The notes under the pieces are model-generated. The model was not told the DNA's origin. It was given only the letters and a program-made list of their open reading frames with translations, and ran no database searches. From Polynucleobacter sp. MWH-Braz-FAM2G (GTDB lineage: Bacteria; Pseudomonadota; Gammaproteobacteria; Burkholderiales; Burkholderiaceae): 64,000 nt of DNA. Shown piece by piece: positions 9,703-18,258 of the stretch. The translations under genes and the position numbers were made by a program. The stretch lies in assembly GCF_018687635.1 (NCBI RefSeq), contig NZ_CP061300.1, positions 682,001-746,000 on the forward strand, written 5' to 3'. The first letter of the stretch is position 1; the number at the start of each line of letters is the position of its first letter.

Positions 9703-10197
9703 ATGACACAGGTAATGAACTCCGCAAAAACCACCTTAAGCCAAGCGCCACAAGCCTTAGCAGGCCATTTTGCTAGCTATGAGCTCAAGCTACTCAGTCA
9801 CCGGATTTCAGCTGGATTTCCCAGTCCAGCGGCAGATTACGCTGAAGACGGGCTCGATCTAAACCACTACTTAGTCCAGAACAAGCCAGCCACTTTCATG
9901 TTTACCGTCAAAGGGGATTCGATGTTAGGTGCCGGAATTTGTGACGGAGATAAGGTGGTGGTCGACAAGGCGCTCAAACCCAAACATAAAGACATCGTAG
10001 TAGCTGTTGTCAATGACGAGTACACCATTAAGCGTCTGTATCAATCGCGCGGCCGCATTGAGCTCCAACCAGAAAACCCGAACTACCAACCGATTACTTT
10101 TAACGAAGGTAGCGAGCTACAAATCTGGGGTGTGGTGGTTGGAGTGGTGCGTAAGTACAGCACAGCTAGCACCCGCTATAGCAAGGAAGGGAAGTGA
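9703..10197 (+). CDS. umuD: UmuD-like S24 peptidase (LexA-fold self-cleaving protein)
   Basis: Regulatory subunit of DNA polymerase V. It lacks a DNA-binding domain, so it is UmuD-type rather than LexA. Predicted self-cleavage site Ala37-Gly38 (ISAGFPSP), catalytic Ser73 in GDSM and catalytic Lys110 in YTIKRL. After cleavage, stimulated by RecA filaments, UmuD' would pair with UmuC. It is 164 residues, slightly longer than E. coli UmuD (139), mainly at both ends; an alternative ATG at 9715 is possible. It sits directly behind the LexA box and one base before umuC. Confidence 0.9.
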   Translation: MTQVMNSAKTTLSQAPQALAGHFASYELKLLSHRISAGFPSPAADYAEDGLDLNHYLVQNKPATFMFTVKGDSMLGAGICDGDKVVVDKALKPKHKDIVVAVVNDEYTIKRLYQSRGRIELQPENPNYQPITFNEGSELQIWGVVVGVVRKYSTASTRYSKEGK

Positions 10198-10198
10198 G

Positions 10199-11533
10199 AT
10201 GAGTGCGTCGATTGCAAAACTCGCCAACCCTGAAAACTCTACAAACTCGCTTTTTGCATTAGTAGATGTCAACAACTTCTATGTCTCTTGTGAGCGTGTC
10301 TTTCAGCCGAAGCTAGAAGATGTGCCGATGGTGGTGTTATCGAATAATGACGGTTGCGCCGTAGCGCGTAGTGCTGAAGTCAAAGCCCTAGGTGTGAAGA
10401 TGGGAACACCTTGGTTTCAGATGCAAGACTTGGCTAAAAAGCACGGTATTGAGGCGTATTCATCGAACTACACCTTGTATGGCGATATGAGTAGTCGCGT
10501 AGTGCAGGTGCTCAGAACTTTTACCCCCAATTTAGAGGTCTACAGTATTGATGAGAGCTTTTTGCAAATCGAAACCGTCTTAAAGCAATATCAAAACACG
10601 ATTGAACTGGGGCAACAGATCAAGCAGCAAGTCAAAGACACGACTGGTCTGCCAGTGTGCGTTGGTATTGGTGCGAGTAAGACCTTAGCCAAGCTAGCCA
10701 ATCATTTGGCCAAGAAGCACAAGCAGTTTGGGGGCGTGTGTGATGTTAATGCCATGGCAAAAGCAGAGCTATATCAGTGGATGAGTGAAACAGATGTGGG
10801 TGAGGTGTGGGGTGTTGGTAAGCAAATTGCCAAAAAGCTCAAAGCCCAGAACATCCATAGTGTGTTTGATCTATTGCAGGCCTCGCCACAAGCAATGCGT
10901 CAGCAATTTGGCGTGGTGATGGAGCGCCTTTGCTATGAGTTACGCGGCACCTCTTGTTTGCAGTTAGAAGAAGTAGCGCCAGCTAAGCAACAAATCATTG
11001 CCTCTCGTAGTTTTGGCAAGCTCGTGACTAATCAAGTGGAGCTTGCCCAGTCTGTCGCAACGCATGTGGCTAGAGCCGCAGAGAAGCTAAGAAGCCAGAA
11101 CAGTACTACGGGCGCGCTCACCGTATTTATTCAAACTAATCCGTTTAAGCAAAACGAGCCACAGCATCATCAAAGCGTCACGATTCCGTTGGCAGATCCC
11201 ACTGATAACACGTTGACGTTGACTAACGCAGCGCTCGCAGGTCTCAAGCAAATTTATCAGGCCAACTTTCGTTATAAAAAAGCGGGCGTCATTCTAAACT
11301 TAATTAGCGATAAACCAACAGCGCAGCAATCCTTGTTTGAGGACATGGAGACCAAGGGCAAGTCAGCGCACCTTATGAAGGCGGTAGACGAGATTAATAC
11401 GCGCTTTGGTAACGCAGTGATTCGGTCGGCAGCTGCTGGTACCAACAGCACCAAACAAGAGTGGCAGATGAGATCAAGTAATCGCTCGCCAAACTACACC
11501 ACCCAATGGGATGAGCTGCCAGTAGCAAGATAA
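10199..11533 (+). CDS. umuC: DNA polymerase V catalytic subunit UmuC (Y-family)
   Basis: Error-prone translesion polymerase, 444 residues. Y-family motifs: first metal-binding Asp23 in [14 protein letters not shown], steric region [12 protein letters not shown], catalytic pair Asp118-Glu119 in YSIDESFLQ, and the helix [18 protein letters not shown]. The C-terminal little-finger domain follows, with SFGKLV at its start. I use ATG 10199, one base after the umuD stop; the open frame extends 64 codons upstream inside umuD but in another frame. It forms an SOS-controlled operon with umuD. Confidence 0.95.
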   Translation: MSASIAKLANPENSTNSLFALVDVNNFYVSCERVFQPKLEDVPMVVLSNNDGCAVARSAEVKALGVKMGTPWFQMQDLAKKHGIEAYSSNYTLYGDMSSRVVQVLRTFTPNLEVYSIDESFLQIETVLKQYQNTIELGQQIKQQVKDTTGLPVCVGIGASKTLAKLANHLAKKHKQFGGVCDVNAMAKAELYQWMSETDVGEVWGVGKQIAKKLKAQNIHSVFDLLQASPQAMRQQFGVVMERLCYELRGTSCLQLEEVAPAKQQIIASRSFGKLVTNQVELAQSVATHVARAAEKLRSQNSTTGALTVFIQTNPFKQNEPQHHQSVTIPLADPTDNTLTLTNAALAGLKQIYQANFRYKKAGVILNLISDKPTAQQSLFEDMETKGKSAHLMKAVDEINTRFGNAVIRSAAAGTNSTKQEWQMRSSNRSPNYTTQWDELPVAR

Positions 11534-11573
11534 AACACATGAAATGAATCAATCAAAAACAACATTTTTTACT

Positions 11574-11594
11574 AGCTCATTTCGTGAGCTTTTG
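11574..11594 (+). terminator. probable terminator after umuC
   Basis: Hairpin AGCTCA-TTTCG-TGAGCT followed by TTTG, starting 41 bases after the umuC stop. The stem is short (6 bp) and the T-run is modest, so efficiency is uncertain. Confidence 0.45.
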
Positions 11595-11657
11595 ACCCCG
11601 TAATCTGAATACATCGCAGCAAATAAATAGTGAAATTAGTCAAAGAGGAGAAGACAA

Positions 11658-11801
11658 ATGAACACATTAAATAACTTGATGAACAACTTCAACGGCATCT
11701 CATTGGCAGCCATCATGATCCTGTCCTACTGCGCCGTGCTGAAAAACACTAAGCGTCATGAAAGCGAAACAAAGCGTGTGTTTAATCGCAAGTATCGGTA
11801 A
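11658..11801 (+). CDS. 47-residue single-TM microprotein
   Basis: Unrecognised small protein, too short for most gene callers. The ATG at 11658 follows a strong site, AGAGGAG at 11644-11650, at good spacing. It runs to TAA 11799-11801. The N-terminus is Asn-rich, residues about 14-29 form one hydrophobic helix (GISLAAIMILSYCAVL), and the tail is very basic (KNTKRHESETKR, then NRKYR), so a membrane anchor with a positive cytoplasmic tail is expected. It lies alone between umuC and a YqhA-family gene in an otherwise non-coding 440-bp gap, with terminator-like hairpins on both sides (11574-11594 and 11869-11900). Confidence 0.6.
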   Translation: MNTLNNLMNNFNGISLAAIMILSYCAVLKNTKRHESETKRVFNRKYR

Positions 11802-11868
11802 TAACAAGCTTTGGCAAATCATCGCAGCAAAAGATTAGCAATACCAAAAAACGTAGTAAACCTTGAAA

Positions 11869-11900
11869 GGGAATAAAGAAATCACGGATTCTTTATTCCC
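11869..11900. repeat. 12-bp perfect inverted repeat
   Basis: GGGAATAAAGAA, eight-base loop, then TTCTTTATTCCC. It could be the transcript end for the upstream microprotein, but no T-run follows on the plus strand (GAGTAAAGGG follows). It could instead be an operator or mRNA stabiliser. It lies about 70 bp before the YqhA-family gene. Confidence 0.5.
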
Positions 11901-11974
11901 GAGTAAAGGGCAGTCTCAATTCCCCTAAGCTTGTTAAGTCTTTTCCGAGTTGGAAAAGTGGTTAATATTGCCCT

Positions 11975-12517
11975 ATGACTGAAGACAAGCAAACCTACTT
12001 AGATAAAAAATTACGCCCCTTACCGCGTTGGATATTTATGTCCCGCTGGTTGCAGGCACCGCTCTATCTTGGCTTGATCGTAGCCCAGGGTGTGTATGTT
12101 TGGCAGTTTTGGGTAGAGCTCGTTCATCTGATTGAGATGATGGCCAATAAGAGCATGACCGAAACGGCTTTGATGTTGATCGTTTTGGGTTTGATTGACG
12201 TGGTCATGATCTCTAATTTATTGGTCATGGTGATTGTGGGTGGGTGGGAGACATTTGTTTCTAGATTAGAGTTAGAAAATCATCCCGATCAACCTGAGTG
12301 GTTATCCCATGTCAATGCGGGCGTGCTGAAGGTGAAATTGGCTACCGCCATTATTGGTATTTCATCAATTCATTTGCTTAAGACTTTTATTAATGCCGCA
12401 TCCTATGATGAAAAAACCTTAATGTGGCAAACCTTGATCCACATTACATTTGTTCTATCTGCGCTGGCGATTGCCTTTACAGAAAAAATCGTTGCCGCTG
12501 CTCACAAGCAACATTAA
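11975..12517 (+). CDS. YqhA / UPF0114 family membrane protein
   Basis: 180-residue inner-membrane protein of the UPF0114 (TIGR00645, YqhA) family, function unknown. Four hydrophobic helices are visible (about residues 28-50, 66-90, 115-135 and 147-168). The [19 protein letters not shown] segment after the second helix is characteristic of the family. It is followed after 30 bp by a YkgJ-type gene that may be co-transcribed. Confidence 0.85.
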   Translation: MTEDKQTYLDKKLRPLPRWIFMSRWLQAPLYLGLIVAQGVYVWQFWVELVHLIEMMANKSMTETALMLIVLGLIDVVMISNLLVMVIVGGWETFVSRLELENHPDQPEWLSHVNAGVLKVKLATAIIGISSIHLLKTFINAASYDEKTLMWQTLIHITFVLSALAIAFTEKIVAAAHKQH

Positions 12518-12547
12518 GTCTAGGCTTTAGTAATCGAGTAGGCGGCA

Positions 12548-12901
12548 ATGAGTGCGAATCCCTGTTTTGAATGCGGACAATGCTGCCAGCATTTTCGGGT
12601 TAGTTTTTATCATGGAGAAATCGCGGGTAATGGTGTGGGCACGGTACCGCCAGAGCTCACTACTAAGCTGACCGATCACATCGCTTGCATGAAGGGTACT
12701 GAAAAGGGTGGTGCGCCTTGTGTCGCTTTACGCTACACCGCAGAAGAAGGTTACCGCTGCTCCATCTATGAACAGCGCTCTAGCACTTGCAGAGACTTTA
12801 ATGTGCTCAATGAAGATGGTACGCCAAATCCTAAGTGTCAAGAATTGCAACTAATTGCTAAGCAGAAAAAGCAGCAAGAATTGGCGATCAAATCCCAATA
12901 A
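12548..12901 (+). CDS. YkgJ-family cysteine cluster protein
   Basis: 117-residue protein with the zinc/iron cysteine cluster typical of the YkgJ (UPF0153) family: CFECGQCC near the N-terminus (Cys6, 9, 12, 13), then further cysteines in PCVAL, RCSIYEQR and TCRDF. Members are thought to bind metal, and their biochemical role is unsettled. The C-terminus is Lys/Gln-rich and probably disordered. ATG 12548 is preceded by AGGCGG. Confidence 0.85.
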   Translation: MSANPCFECGQCCQHFRVSFYHGEIAGNGVGTVPPELTTKLTDHIACMKGTEKGGAPCVALRYTAEEGYRCSIYEQRSSTCRDFNVLNEDGTPNPKCQELQLIAKQKKQQELAIKSQ

Positions 12902-12914
12902 GGAAAGCAAAAAA

Positions 12915-13574
12915 CTACTTCGCCTCCAAAGCCTTGCGCAGATACCCCGAGACATTATCTTGTCGCAGCAACCATTGTTTGTAGTCGGTAGGCATTTGGC
13001 TAATGAGTTCACCCTTATGTTTGCCATAAGGCATGATTTTCGGAATCCTGGCTTTTTCTGACATTTCCCATAAGGCGTCTAAAGAAACCGGTTGTAGCTT
13101 TTGCAAAATTTGCCCAACGATCTTTGAACAAATCCACACATCAGCTAGTGCGCTGTGCGCATTACGTAGTTGATCTCTAGCAGTCTCACGTTCAAAGTAA
13201 TAGAGTAAAGCGCTTTGAGTATGACTATCTAAATCAGGCCATAAGCTGCGCGCAAGTGCGAGAGTGCAAATTCGCTTTACTTCAGGGCTACCAATGGCAA
13301 CCCAGTCAAAATCAATGTTGTGACCAATAAGGTATTTAGTGCCTGCTGGTAATCGAAAGGAACTGCTTGGTGGGCAATTGACAAGCTCCTCATCCATGAT
13401 GTGGTGAGTCGCAAGTGCGCCTAAGCTAATCGGCTTGCCTGGGTTATAACGTTGCACCCAAGGATTGCCCACTTCAAAAGGGTGCAATGAGGTGACATCC
13501 AGGGAAGCCGCTTCAATGATGACAGCATCATTCTTATCGGTTGCTTCTATATCGAAAATAATTGCTTGGGGCAT
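12915..13574 (-). CDS. ExoX-like DEDDh 3'-5' exonuclease
   Basis: 219 residues, the same size as E. coli exodeoxyribonuclease X, and the same two-part build. The N-terminal DnaQ-type domain has metal ligands Asp8 and Glu10 (FDIEAT), HNIDFDW (ExoII motif) and HSALADV (ExoIII H-x4-D). A short C-terminal DUF3820-like module follows (MPYGKHKGELISQMP and YLRKALE). Such enzymes trim 3' ends in mismatch repair and recombination. It is transcribed alone on the minus strand and converges with the YkgJ-type gene. Confidence 0.85.
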   Translation of the reverse strand: MPQAIIFDIEATDKNDAVIIEAASLDVTSLHPFEVGNPWVQRYNPGKPISLGALATHHIMDEELVNCPPSSSFRLPAGTKYLIGHNIDFDWVAIGSPEVKRICTLALARSLWPDLDSHTQSALLYYFERETARDQLRNAHSALADVWICSKIVGQILQKLQPVSLDALWEMSEKARIPKIMPYGKHKGELISQMPTDYKQWLLRQDNVSGYLRKALEAK

Positions 13575-13674
13575 AAATAGCTTTTCAGTTGAATATAGCT
13601 ATTGTGCCTTGTTACAAGGCCGAGATGTATAAACCCTGAACTGAGTAAATATTGTAGGTGTGGTATTGACTAGC

Positions 13675-14025
13675 TTAGGGGATGATCAGAGATTGGCTGA
13701 TGATCTCTAGAGCTTCTGAAGCGGTATTGGCTTGCTTGCCACTGCCAGATTTGCCAATTACAAAGTAGTTATCTTTGTGAATATACACATGCACATATAG
13801 CTCATTTTTTTCATGGCCAATCGCAATCTGTAAGACTGGTTCATTGCTAGCGCGATCATAGGTTTCAGTAAAGCTGGTGAAATCAAATTCATCGGGATGT
13901 TGTTTGGCAAGCTCCCGAATCTGATTGCTAATTCCTTCGACTAATTGGCAATACTCTGCATGAAAGGATGGATTAGAGTGTCTGAGCTCCTCAATCGCAA
14001 TCGCATGTAATGTACTGTTGGCCAT
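13675..14025 (-). CDS. conserved-looking hypothetical protein, 116 aa
   Basis: No domain recognised. The protein looks soluble with no signal peptide or TM helix. The first half is helical (about residues 5-45, AIAIEELRHSNPSFHAEY), and the second half looks like beta strands (ELYVHVYIHKDNYFVIGKSG, about 75-100). It lies three bases downstream of the 65-residue protein below, so the two form an operon and may act together. Confidence 0.65.
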   Translation of the reverse strand: MANSTLHAIAIEELRHSNPSFHAEYCQLVEGISNQIRELAKQHPDEFDFTSFTETYDRASNEPVLQIAIGHEKNELYVHVYIHKDNYFVIGKSGSGKQANTASEALEIISQSLIIP

Positions 14026-14028
14026 AAA

Positions 14029-14226
14029 TTATTTGAGTATTTCTAAATGAACCAGTGCATCTAGCTCTTCAATCGGTCCGTGATCATCAATACCAGCCAG
14101 AATAAGCGCCTCTTCTTTAAAGTCCGCTAGGCTCGGATGAGAGCCATCTCCACCTAAGTCGACAATATAGGTCCACAGCACCCGATCACGCCGGTCTTTG
14201 CGGTAGATGTCCACTTGTCGTTTCAT
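14029..14226 (-). CDS. small hypothetical protein, 65 aa
   Basis: Not recognised. A short basic N-terminus (MKRQVDIYRKDRRDR) is followed by an acidic, probably helical part (LADFKEEALILAGIDDHG, then EELDALVHLEIL). ATG 14226 opens a two-gene minus-strand operon with the 116-residue protein, only three bases apart. A small basic/acidic protein in front of a slightly larger partner resembles a toxin-antitoxin layout, but no toxin or antitoxin family is recognised, so that is speculation. Confidence 0.6.
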   Translation of the reverse strand: MKRQVDIYRKDRRDRVLWTYIVDLGGDGSHPSLADFKEEALILAGIDDHGPIEELDALVHLEILK

Positions 14227-14542
14227 AGTAATTCCTATGAAAACTTACTATACGCCTAGATCATTACATTCGTTCTAATTTTTATAATGCAGTGCGTCAA
14301 TATGCAGTATGCAAGCTTAGCGGGGTAGAGGCGTTACCAGTAGGAATTAAACCGCTCATGGATAGCGATGATCCCGAAGATCCTGTTTTAGGGTCCGATC
14401 AATTGGATGGGTAATAGCGGGATTTGGTAAGTAAAAGATTTGGCTGGTTGCATCTTTTCCTACATCCAATTCATCTCCCATCCCTACCCCTTGCTCTTTA
14501 ATAACTCTACGCTGAAACCTTCTATATAGAGGAGGGTTTGCT
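14227..14542. other. gap without a confident gene
   Basis: Holds the upstream region of the minus-strand 65-residue gene and the leader of the 43-residue microprotein at 14543. A 40-codon frame (GTG 14292 to TAA 14414) reads through protein-like sequence ending DPEDPVLGSDQLDG, but has no ribosome binding site and may be a gene remnant. I see no RNA gene here. Confidence 0.4.
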
Positions 14543-14674
14543 TTGCGAGTATCGATTGAGTGTTGTCATAAGCAACTACAGTTATTCAAGATCCAGTTAG
14601 ACGCAAGAACCGTCCTCGTATTGATCATTATTTGGTTCATTTGGGGAATATTGAGAATTCTTAAAGTCTTCTGA
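14543..14674 (+). CDS. 43-residue single-TM microprotein (TTG start)
   Basis: Unrecognised small protein. TTG 14543 lies six bases after a near-consensus site, GGAGGG at 14531-14536. The frame runs to TGA 14672-14674. Residues 1-22 are polar with two adjacent cysteines (ECCHKQ); residues 23-40 are a strongly hydrophobic, Trp-containing helix (TVLVLIIIWFIWGILRIL); the end is basic. A TTTCAGGG...CCCTGAAA hairpin at 14691-14713 lies 16 bases downstream and could stabilise or end the transcript, though it lacks a T-run. A competing minus-strand frame over the same bases has no ribosome binding site and looks random. Confidence 0.5.
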   Translation: MRVSIECCHKQLQLFKIQLDARTVLVLIIIWFIWGILRILKVF

Positions 14675-14848
14675 GTTTTGCCTTGTTGGCTTTCAGGGCT
14701 TTTGCCCCTGAAAACCGAATACTCCTCACTATTTAATAGTGGTTTGCCTGATTTTTGATGCAATCACTTGAATTTGCAGTAATGTATTTAATATCGACTT
14801 GAATACAAACAGCATTACGACACATTTTCAATTGGGCGAGATGGTTTT

Positions 14849-15256
14849 ATGAAAAAGTTTTTGGCAGCAATCTCTATTTTGGCGGTTCAATTTACAGGCA
14901 TGCAAAGTGCTTATGCTTTTTTGCAATCTGTGCCAGGGTATGTTGGTGATGGTGCTTTATTTGTCGAAACTGATTCCATTGTCAAAAATGGTCCGATAGT
15001 CAATCTGATCTATGTAGAAAACTTTAATCAGCCACAAGCCTATAGCTCACAGACCTATTTATCCAAGGCTACCGATGTGCGCATTGATTGCACGGACAAA
15101 CGCATCTATGCTCGTGCCGAAGCATTCTTTAGCGACATTAATCTGCAAGGCGATTTCTTGGGTAAATATTACTTGCGGGATGAATTCGGTCAAACCCCAG
15201 CATCTGGAAGCTGGAATTTCAATCTCATCAAAATTGGCTGTGGATTTGCGCTCTAA
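14849..15256 (+). CDS. secreted protein, possibly surface-adhesin-E-like
   Basis: 135 residues with a clear Sec signal peptide (MKKFLAAISILAVQF..., cleavage after SAYA). The mature part is beta-rich with two cysteines that could form a disulfide (VRIDCTDKRIYARAE and the terminal IGCGFAL). The pattern of a central Asp-Cys strand and a Cys close to the end, with a Trp-containing strand before it, resembles small periplasmic surface-adhesin E-type proteins; this is a weak structural guess. Monocistronic, next to the SRP RNA gene. Confidence 0.65.
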   Translation: MKKFLAAISILAVQFTGMQSAYAFLQSVPGYVGDGALFVETDSIVKNGPIVNLIYVENFNQPQAYSSQTYLSKATDVRIDCTDKRIYARAEAFFSDINLQGDFLGKYYLRDEFGQTPASGSWNFNLIKIGCGFAL

Positions 15257-15302
15257 AGATGTAAGGGAAGTGAAGAGGGCTCAAGAGCAGGGTAAGTAGG
15301 GT

Positions 15303-15400
15303 GGATGAGCCAAACCCCCGGCACTGGCAGAAATTGGGTTTGGCTGCTTCGTTCCCGACCTGACCAGGTTATCCAACCCACCATGCGGGGAGGCCCATCC
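15303..15400 (-). ncRNA. ffs: 4.5S RNA of the signal recognition particle (small type)
   Basis: Read on the minus strand, this contains the universal SRP core: GGTCAGGTCGGGAACGAAGC, followed by AGCC. The RNA begins GGATGGGCC and ends GGCTCATCC, which pair to close the rod; inner arms also pair across the tetraloop region. It binds Ffh for co-translational targeting of inner-membrane proteins. Ends are judged from the pairing and may be off by a few bases. Its place directly upstream of dnaX, on the opposite strand, is a familiar arrangement in related betaproteobacteria. Confidence 0.9.
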
Positions 15401-15431
15401 AATTCCATTTTAGCTTGTTAGAATGGAAGGC

Positions 15432-17156
15432 ATGACAGCTTTGGCATTAGCCCGTTCGTGGCGCCCTAAAACATTCTCCGAATTAGTCGGTCAAGACCAT
15501 GTGGTTAAAGCCTTAACCCATGCTTTGGATCAAGGCCGATTGCACCATGCTTGGCTATTTACTGGCACTCGTGGTGTGGGCAAGACCACCATTGCCCGCA
15601 TTATGGCTAAAGCCCTCAATTGCACAGGGGCTGATGGCTCAGGCAAGATGACTTCAGAGCCTTGCGGTAAATGCCCAGCCTGTATGGAAATCGATGCAGG
15701 GCGCTTTGTTGACTATATAGAGATGGACGCTGCGAGTAATCGTGGTGTTGACGATATTGCTGCTCTATTAGAAAAAGCCGCTTACGCACCAAGCAATGGT
15801 CGCTATAAGGTCTACATGATTGACGAGGTGCACATGCTCACCAATCATGCCTTTAATGCCATGCTCAAAACCTTGGAAGAGCCACCTGAGCACGTCAAAT
15901 TTATTCTGGCAACTACTGATCCACAAAAGATTCCAGTAACCATTCTGTCGCGTTGCTTGCAGTTCAATCTCAAGCAAATGCCTGTGCCGCTCATTGTGGA
16001 GCATTTGGAAAAAGTGCTCGCCGCTGAAAAAGTCGAATATGAAGTCAATGCACTGCGTGTGCTCGCTAAAGCAGCGCAGGGCTCCATGCGTGATGCACTC
16101 TCACTAACAGATCAAGCAATTGCCTATGCTGCAGGCAAAGTCACCGAAGAAACTGTGCGCGGTATGCTCGGCACTTTAGATGATGCCTATCTCATTCGAA
16201 TCTTGGATTGTTTAATTGCTAAAGATGGCGCTAGCTTACTTGCTGTAGCAAATGAAATGGGTGAGCGCAGTATGTCTTTCTCATTGGCATTGCAAGACTT
16301 ATCAAGCTTGATCCAAAAGATTGCTGCTGCCCAAGTCGTACCCGAATCGGTTTTAGAAGATTGGCCAGAAGCAGGGGAGATTCGTCGTTTGGCTGGTCAA
16401 CTTTCTAAAGAAGAAGCGCAACTCTTTTATCAAATCGCCATTACCAGCCGTCCTGATTTATCGCTTGCTCCTGATGAGCAAACAGGCTTTGCCATGACGC
16501 TCTTGCGTATGTTGGCGTTTCGTCCGGGACTAGGGATTGTTGGTGGTAATAGTAGTAATGCGGGCAATGGCGGAGGTTCTACACCTTCACCCTCAGCACC
16601 ACCAGTAAATACTGCTCGCCCAGCTTCTGCGCCAACACCTGCAGCTAGAGCTTCTGCGCCATCTGCCCCTGCAGCCAAAACAACGCCAGCAGCAACAGCA
16701 GCACAGCAGGTTGCAACTCCAGCAGTTTCCACAGCTGCTCCAGTTTCCCAAGCTGCGGTTGGAAATTCTGCAGAACGCCCAGATTGGCATGCCTTGATGC
16801 GCCAGTTGCCAGTTAAAGGTTTAGTGCAACAGTTGGCGTTTCAGACAGAATTACAAGATTGGAATGATTCGGCAACGGGTGTGCGTGCTACGGTCGTGAC
16901 GCCTATGCCGCAATTGGCTTCTGATGCCTCTGTTGCCCGATTAGCTGATGCTCTGACTGCGCACTTTGGTAAACCTGTGAAGGTCTTGATCGAAAAAGGT
17001 CAAGTAGAGGGCAAAACAGTGGCAAAAGTAGATGCCCAGATTCATCAAGAAAAAAGAATGAACGCAGAGCAAATGATCGCTGCTGATCCATTTATTCAGC
17101 AATTAGAAAAAGAGTTTGGTGCCAAAGTCGTGGGTGGATCAGTCAAACCACTATAA
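15432..17156 (+). CDS. dnaX: DNA polymerase III subunit tau (clamp loader)
   Basis: AAA+ ATPase of the clamp loader that opens and loads the beta clamp, 574 residues. Walker A GTRGVGKTT, a four-cysteine zinc module (NC, then CGKCPAC), Walker B IDEVHML, sensor 1 LATTDPQK and the SRC arginine-finger motif LSRCLQF are all visible. A long Ala/Pro-rich linker (about residues 375-445) separates these from the C-terminal tau region that contacts the polymerase. I prefer ATG 15432 because MTALALARSWRP matches the normal N-terminus; ATG 15423 adds three residues. I saw no in-frame A-AAA-AAG slip site in the linker, so a shorter gamma form by frameshift is not supported. Confidence 0.95.
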   Translation: MTALALARSWRPKTFSELVGQDHVVKALTHALDQGRLHHAWLFTGTRGVGKTTIARIMAKALNCTGADGSGKMTSEPCGKCPACMEIDAGRFVDYIEMDAASNRGVDDIAALLEKAAYAPSNGRYKVYMIDEVHMLTNHAFNAMLKTLEEPPEHVKFILATTDPQKIPVTILSRCLQFNLKQMPVPLIVEHLEKVLAAEKVEYEVNALRVLAKAAQGSMRDALSLTDQAIAYAAGKVTEETVRGMLGTLDDAYLIRILDCLIAKDGASLLAVANEMGERSMSFSLALQDLSSLIQKIAAAQVVPESVLEDWPEAGEIRRLAGQLSKEEAQLFYQIAITSRPDLSLAPDEQTGFAMTLLRMLAFRPGLGIVGGNSSNAGNGGGSTPSPSAPPVNTARPASAPTPAARASAPSAPAAKTTPAATAAQQVATPAVSTAAPVSQAAVGNSAERPDWHALMRQLPVKGLVQQLAFQTELQDWNDSATGVRATVVTPMPQLASDASVARLADALTAHFGKPVKVLIEKGQVEGKTVAKVDAQIHQEKRMNAEQMIAADPFIQQLEKEFGAKVVGGSVKPL

Positions 17157-17202
17157 AAACGGTTAGCCTTTGCATTGAGATAGTTTTAAAAGATTGAATT
17201 CA

Positions 17203-17268
17203 GAAATAATTCAGCGATACGTTAGAAGTAATTCAGCGATAAATTAGAAACAATTTAGAAATAAACCA
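17203..17268 (+). repeat. 22-bp degenerate tandem repeat ahead of ybaB
   Basis: Three adjacent 22-base units beginning at 17203, 17225 and 17247, each starting GAA. The first two share TAATTCAGCGATA; the third is diverged (CAATTTAGAAATA). A partial fourth unit begins at 17269 and runs into the ybaB ribosome binding site. It falls in the dnaX-ybaB spacer. Confidence 0.7.
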
Positions 17269-17288
17269 GAAACAAAGGAAATAAAGCG

Positions 17289-17612
17289 ATGATGAAAGGT
17301 GGACTTGCTGGCCTCATGAAACAGGCTCAGCAGATGCAAGAGAAGATGAAAGTAGCGCAGGAGCAATTGACTGCGTTAGAAGTAACTGGCCAAGCGGCTG
17401 GTGGCTTAGTCAAAGTAACCGTTTCTGGTAAGTACGAACTTAAGCGCGTGCAGATTGATCCAGGCGCTATGGATGATCGCGAAATGCTAGAAGATTTGAT
17501 TGTGACTGCCTATACAGAAGCCTTTAAGCAGGTAGAAGCGGCTAGTGCGCAATTGATGTCAGGTGCAACTGCTGGCATGCCTATGCCACCAGGCTTTAAG
17601 TTGCCTTTCTAA
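17289..17612 (+). CDS. ybaB: YbaB/EbfC family nucleoid-associated protein
   Basis: 107-residue DNA-binding dimer. N-terminal [15 protein letters not shown] helix, central [19 protein letters not shown] beta-sheet and a short C-terminal helix are characteristic of the family. dnaX-ybaB-recR is a widely conserved gene order; these proteins are thought to act on chromosome structure and recovery of replication. ATG 17289 is followed by a second ATG; either may start. Confidence 0.93.
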   Translation: MMKGGLAGLMKQAQQMQEKMKVAQEQLTALEVTGQAAGGLVKVTVSGKYELKRVQIDPGAMDDREMLEDLIVTAYTEAFKQVEAASAQLMSGATAGMPMPPGFKLPF

Positions 17613-17642
17613 TTGAAGCGCTTTACTTTGTATTGCAATTAA

Positions 17643-18257
17643 ATGGCACGTCATGAAGCCCCACAAGATGCACTCGGTCGATTGATCGAGGCTTTGCGCG
17701 TTTTGCCAGGAGTTGGCCCAAAGTCTGCGCAGCGGATGGCGTTTTATTTATTGCAACATGATCGCAATGGCGCAGCAGTACTCGCGCAGTCTCTTGGTGA
17801 AGCGGTAGAGACAGTAGGGCACTGCGCACGTTGCAATACGTTCTCCGAAACGCAGATTTGCAGCACTTGTTCTGACGAGCGTCGTGATCCATCTTTGCTA
17901 TGCATTGTGGAAACGCCTGCTGACCAAGTGATGGTAGAGCAGACTTTGAGCTTTAAAGGTAATTACTTTGTTCTGATGGGTCGCTTGTCACCACTCGATG
18001 GCATGGGGCCGAATGAAATTCATTTTGATCGTTTACTCGCCCGAATTGAAAATCCCGATACAGGCGTGCCGATTCGGGAGGTTGTATTGGCAACTAACTT
18101 TACTAGTGAAGGTGAGGCGACGGCCCATTACATCGGTGAAGTACTTAAAGCCAAGGGTATTAAGGTTACCCGTATTGCTAGAGGGATTCCGGTTGGCGGG
18201 GAACTTGAGTATGTGGATGCTGGAACATTAGCCCGAGCTTTAATGGATCGGCGTTGA
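17643..18257 (+). CDS. recR: recombination mediator RecR
   Basis: 204-residue partner of RecO/RecF that helps load RecA onto SSB-coated gaps. Helix-hairpin-helix [13 protein letters not shown] near the N-terminus, four-cysteine zinc finger (CARC ... CSTC), and Toprim domain with CIVETPADQ and the acidic DGMGPNEI region. The C-terminus ends [10 protein letters not shown] as expected. It follows ybaB after 30 bp, with no clear separate promoter. Confidence 0.96.
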   Translation: MARHEAPQDALGRLIEALRVLPGVGPKSAQRMAFYLLQHDRNGAAVLAQSLGEAVETVGHCARCNTFSETQICSTCSDERRDPSLLCIVETPADQVMVEQTLSFKGNYFVLMGRLSPLDGMGPNEIHFDRLLARIENPDTGVPIREVVLATNFTSEGEATAHYIGEVLKAKGIKVTRIARGIPVGGELEYVDAGTLARALMDRR

Positions 18258-18258
18258 A

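Noticed and set aside
9522..9734. N-terminal extension of the tartrate dehydrogenase-like gene
   Set aside because: It would run through the LexA box and into umuD and does not resemble the family; ATG 9521 with AGGAG fits.
14292..14414. 40-codon frame (GTG start) with protein-like composition
   Set aside because: No ribosome binding site and no recognisable family; more likely a remnant or chance.
14566..14763. 65-codon minus-strand frame opposite the 43-residue microprotein
   Set aside because: No ribosome binding site, low-quality composition, and it opposes a frame with a strong GGAGGG site.
15423..17156. Programmed -1 frameshift in dnaX giving gamma
   Set aside because: No slippery A-AAA-AAG heptamer in the right frame in the linker region; a run of A near 17050 lies in the wrong frame and too close to the end.
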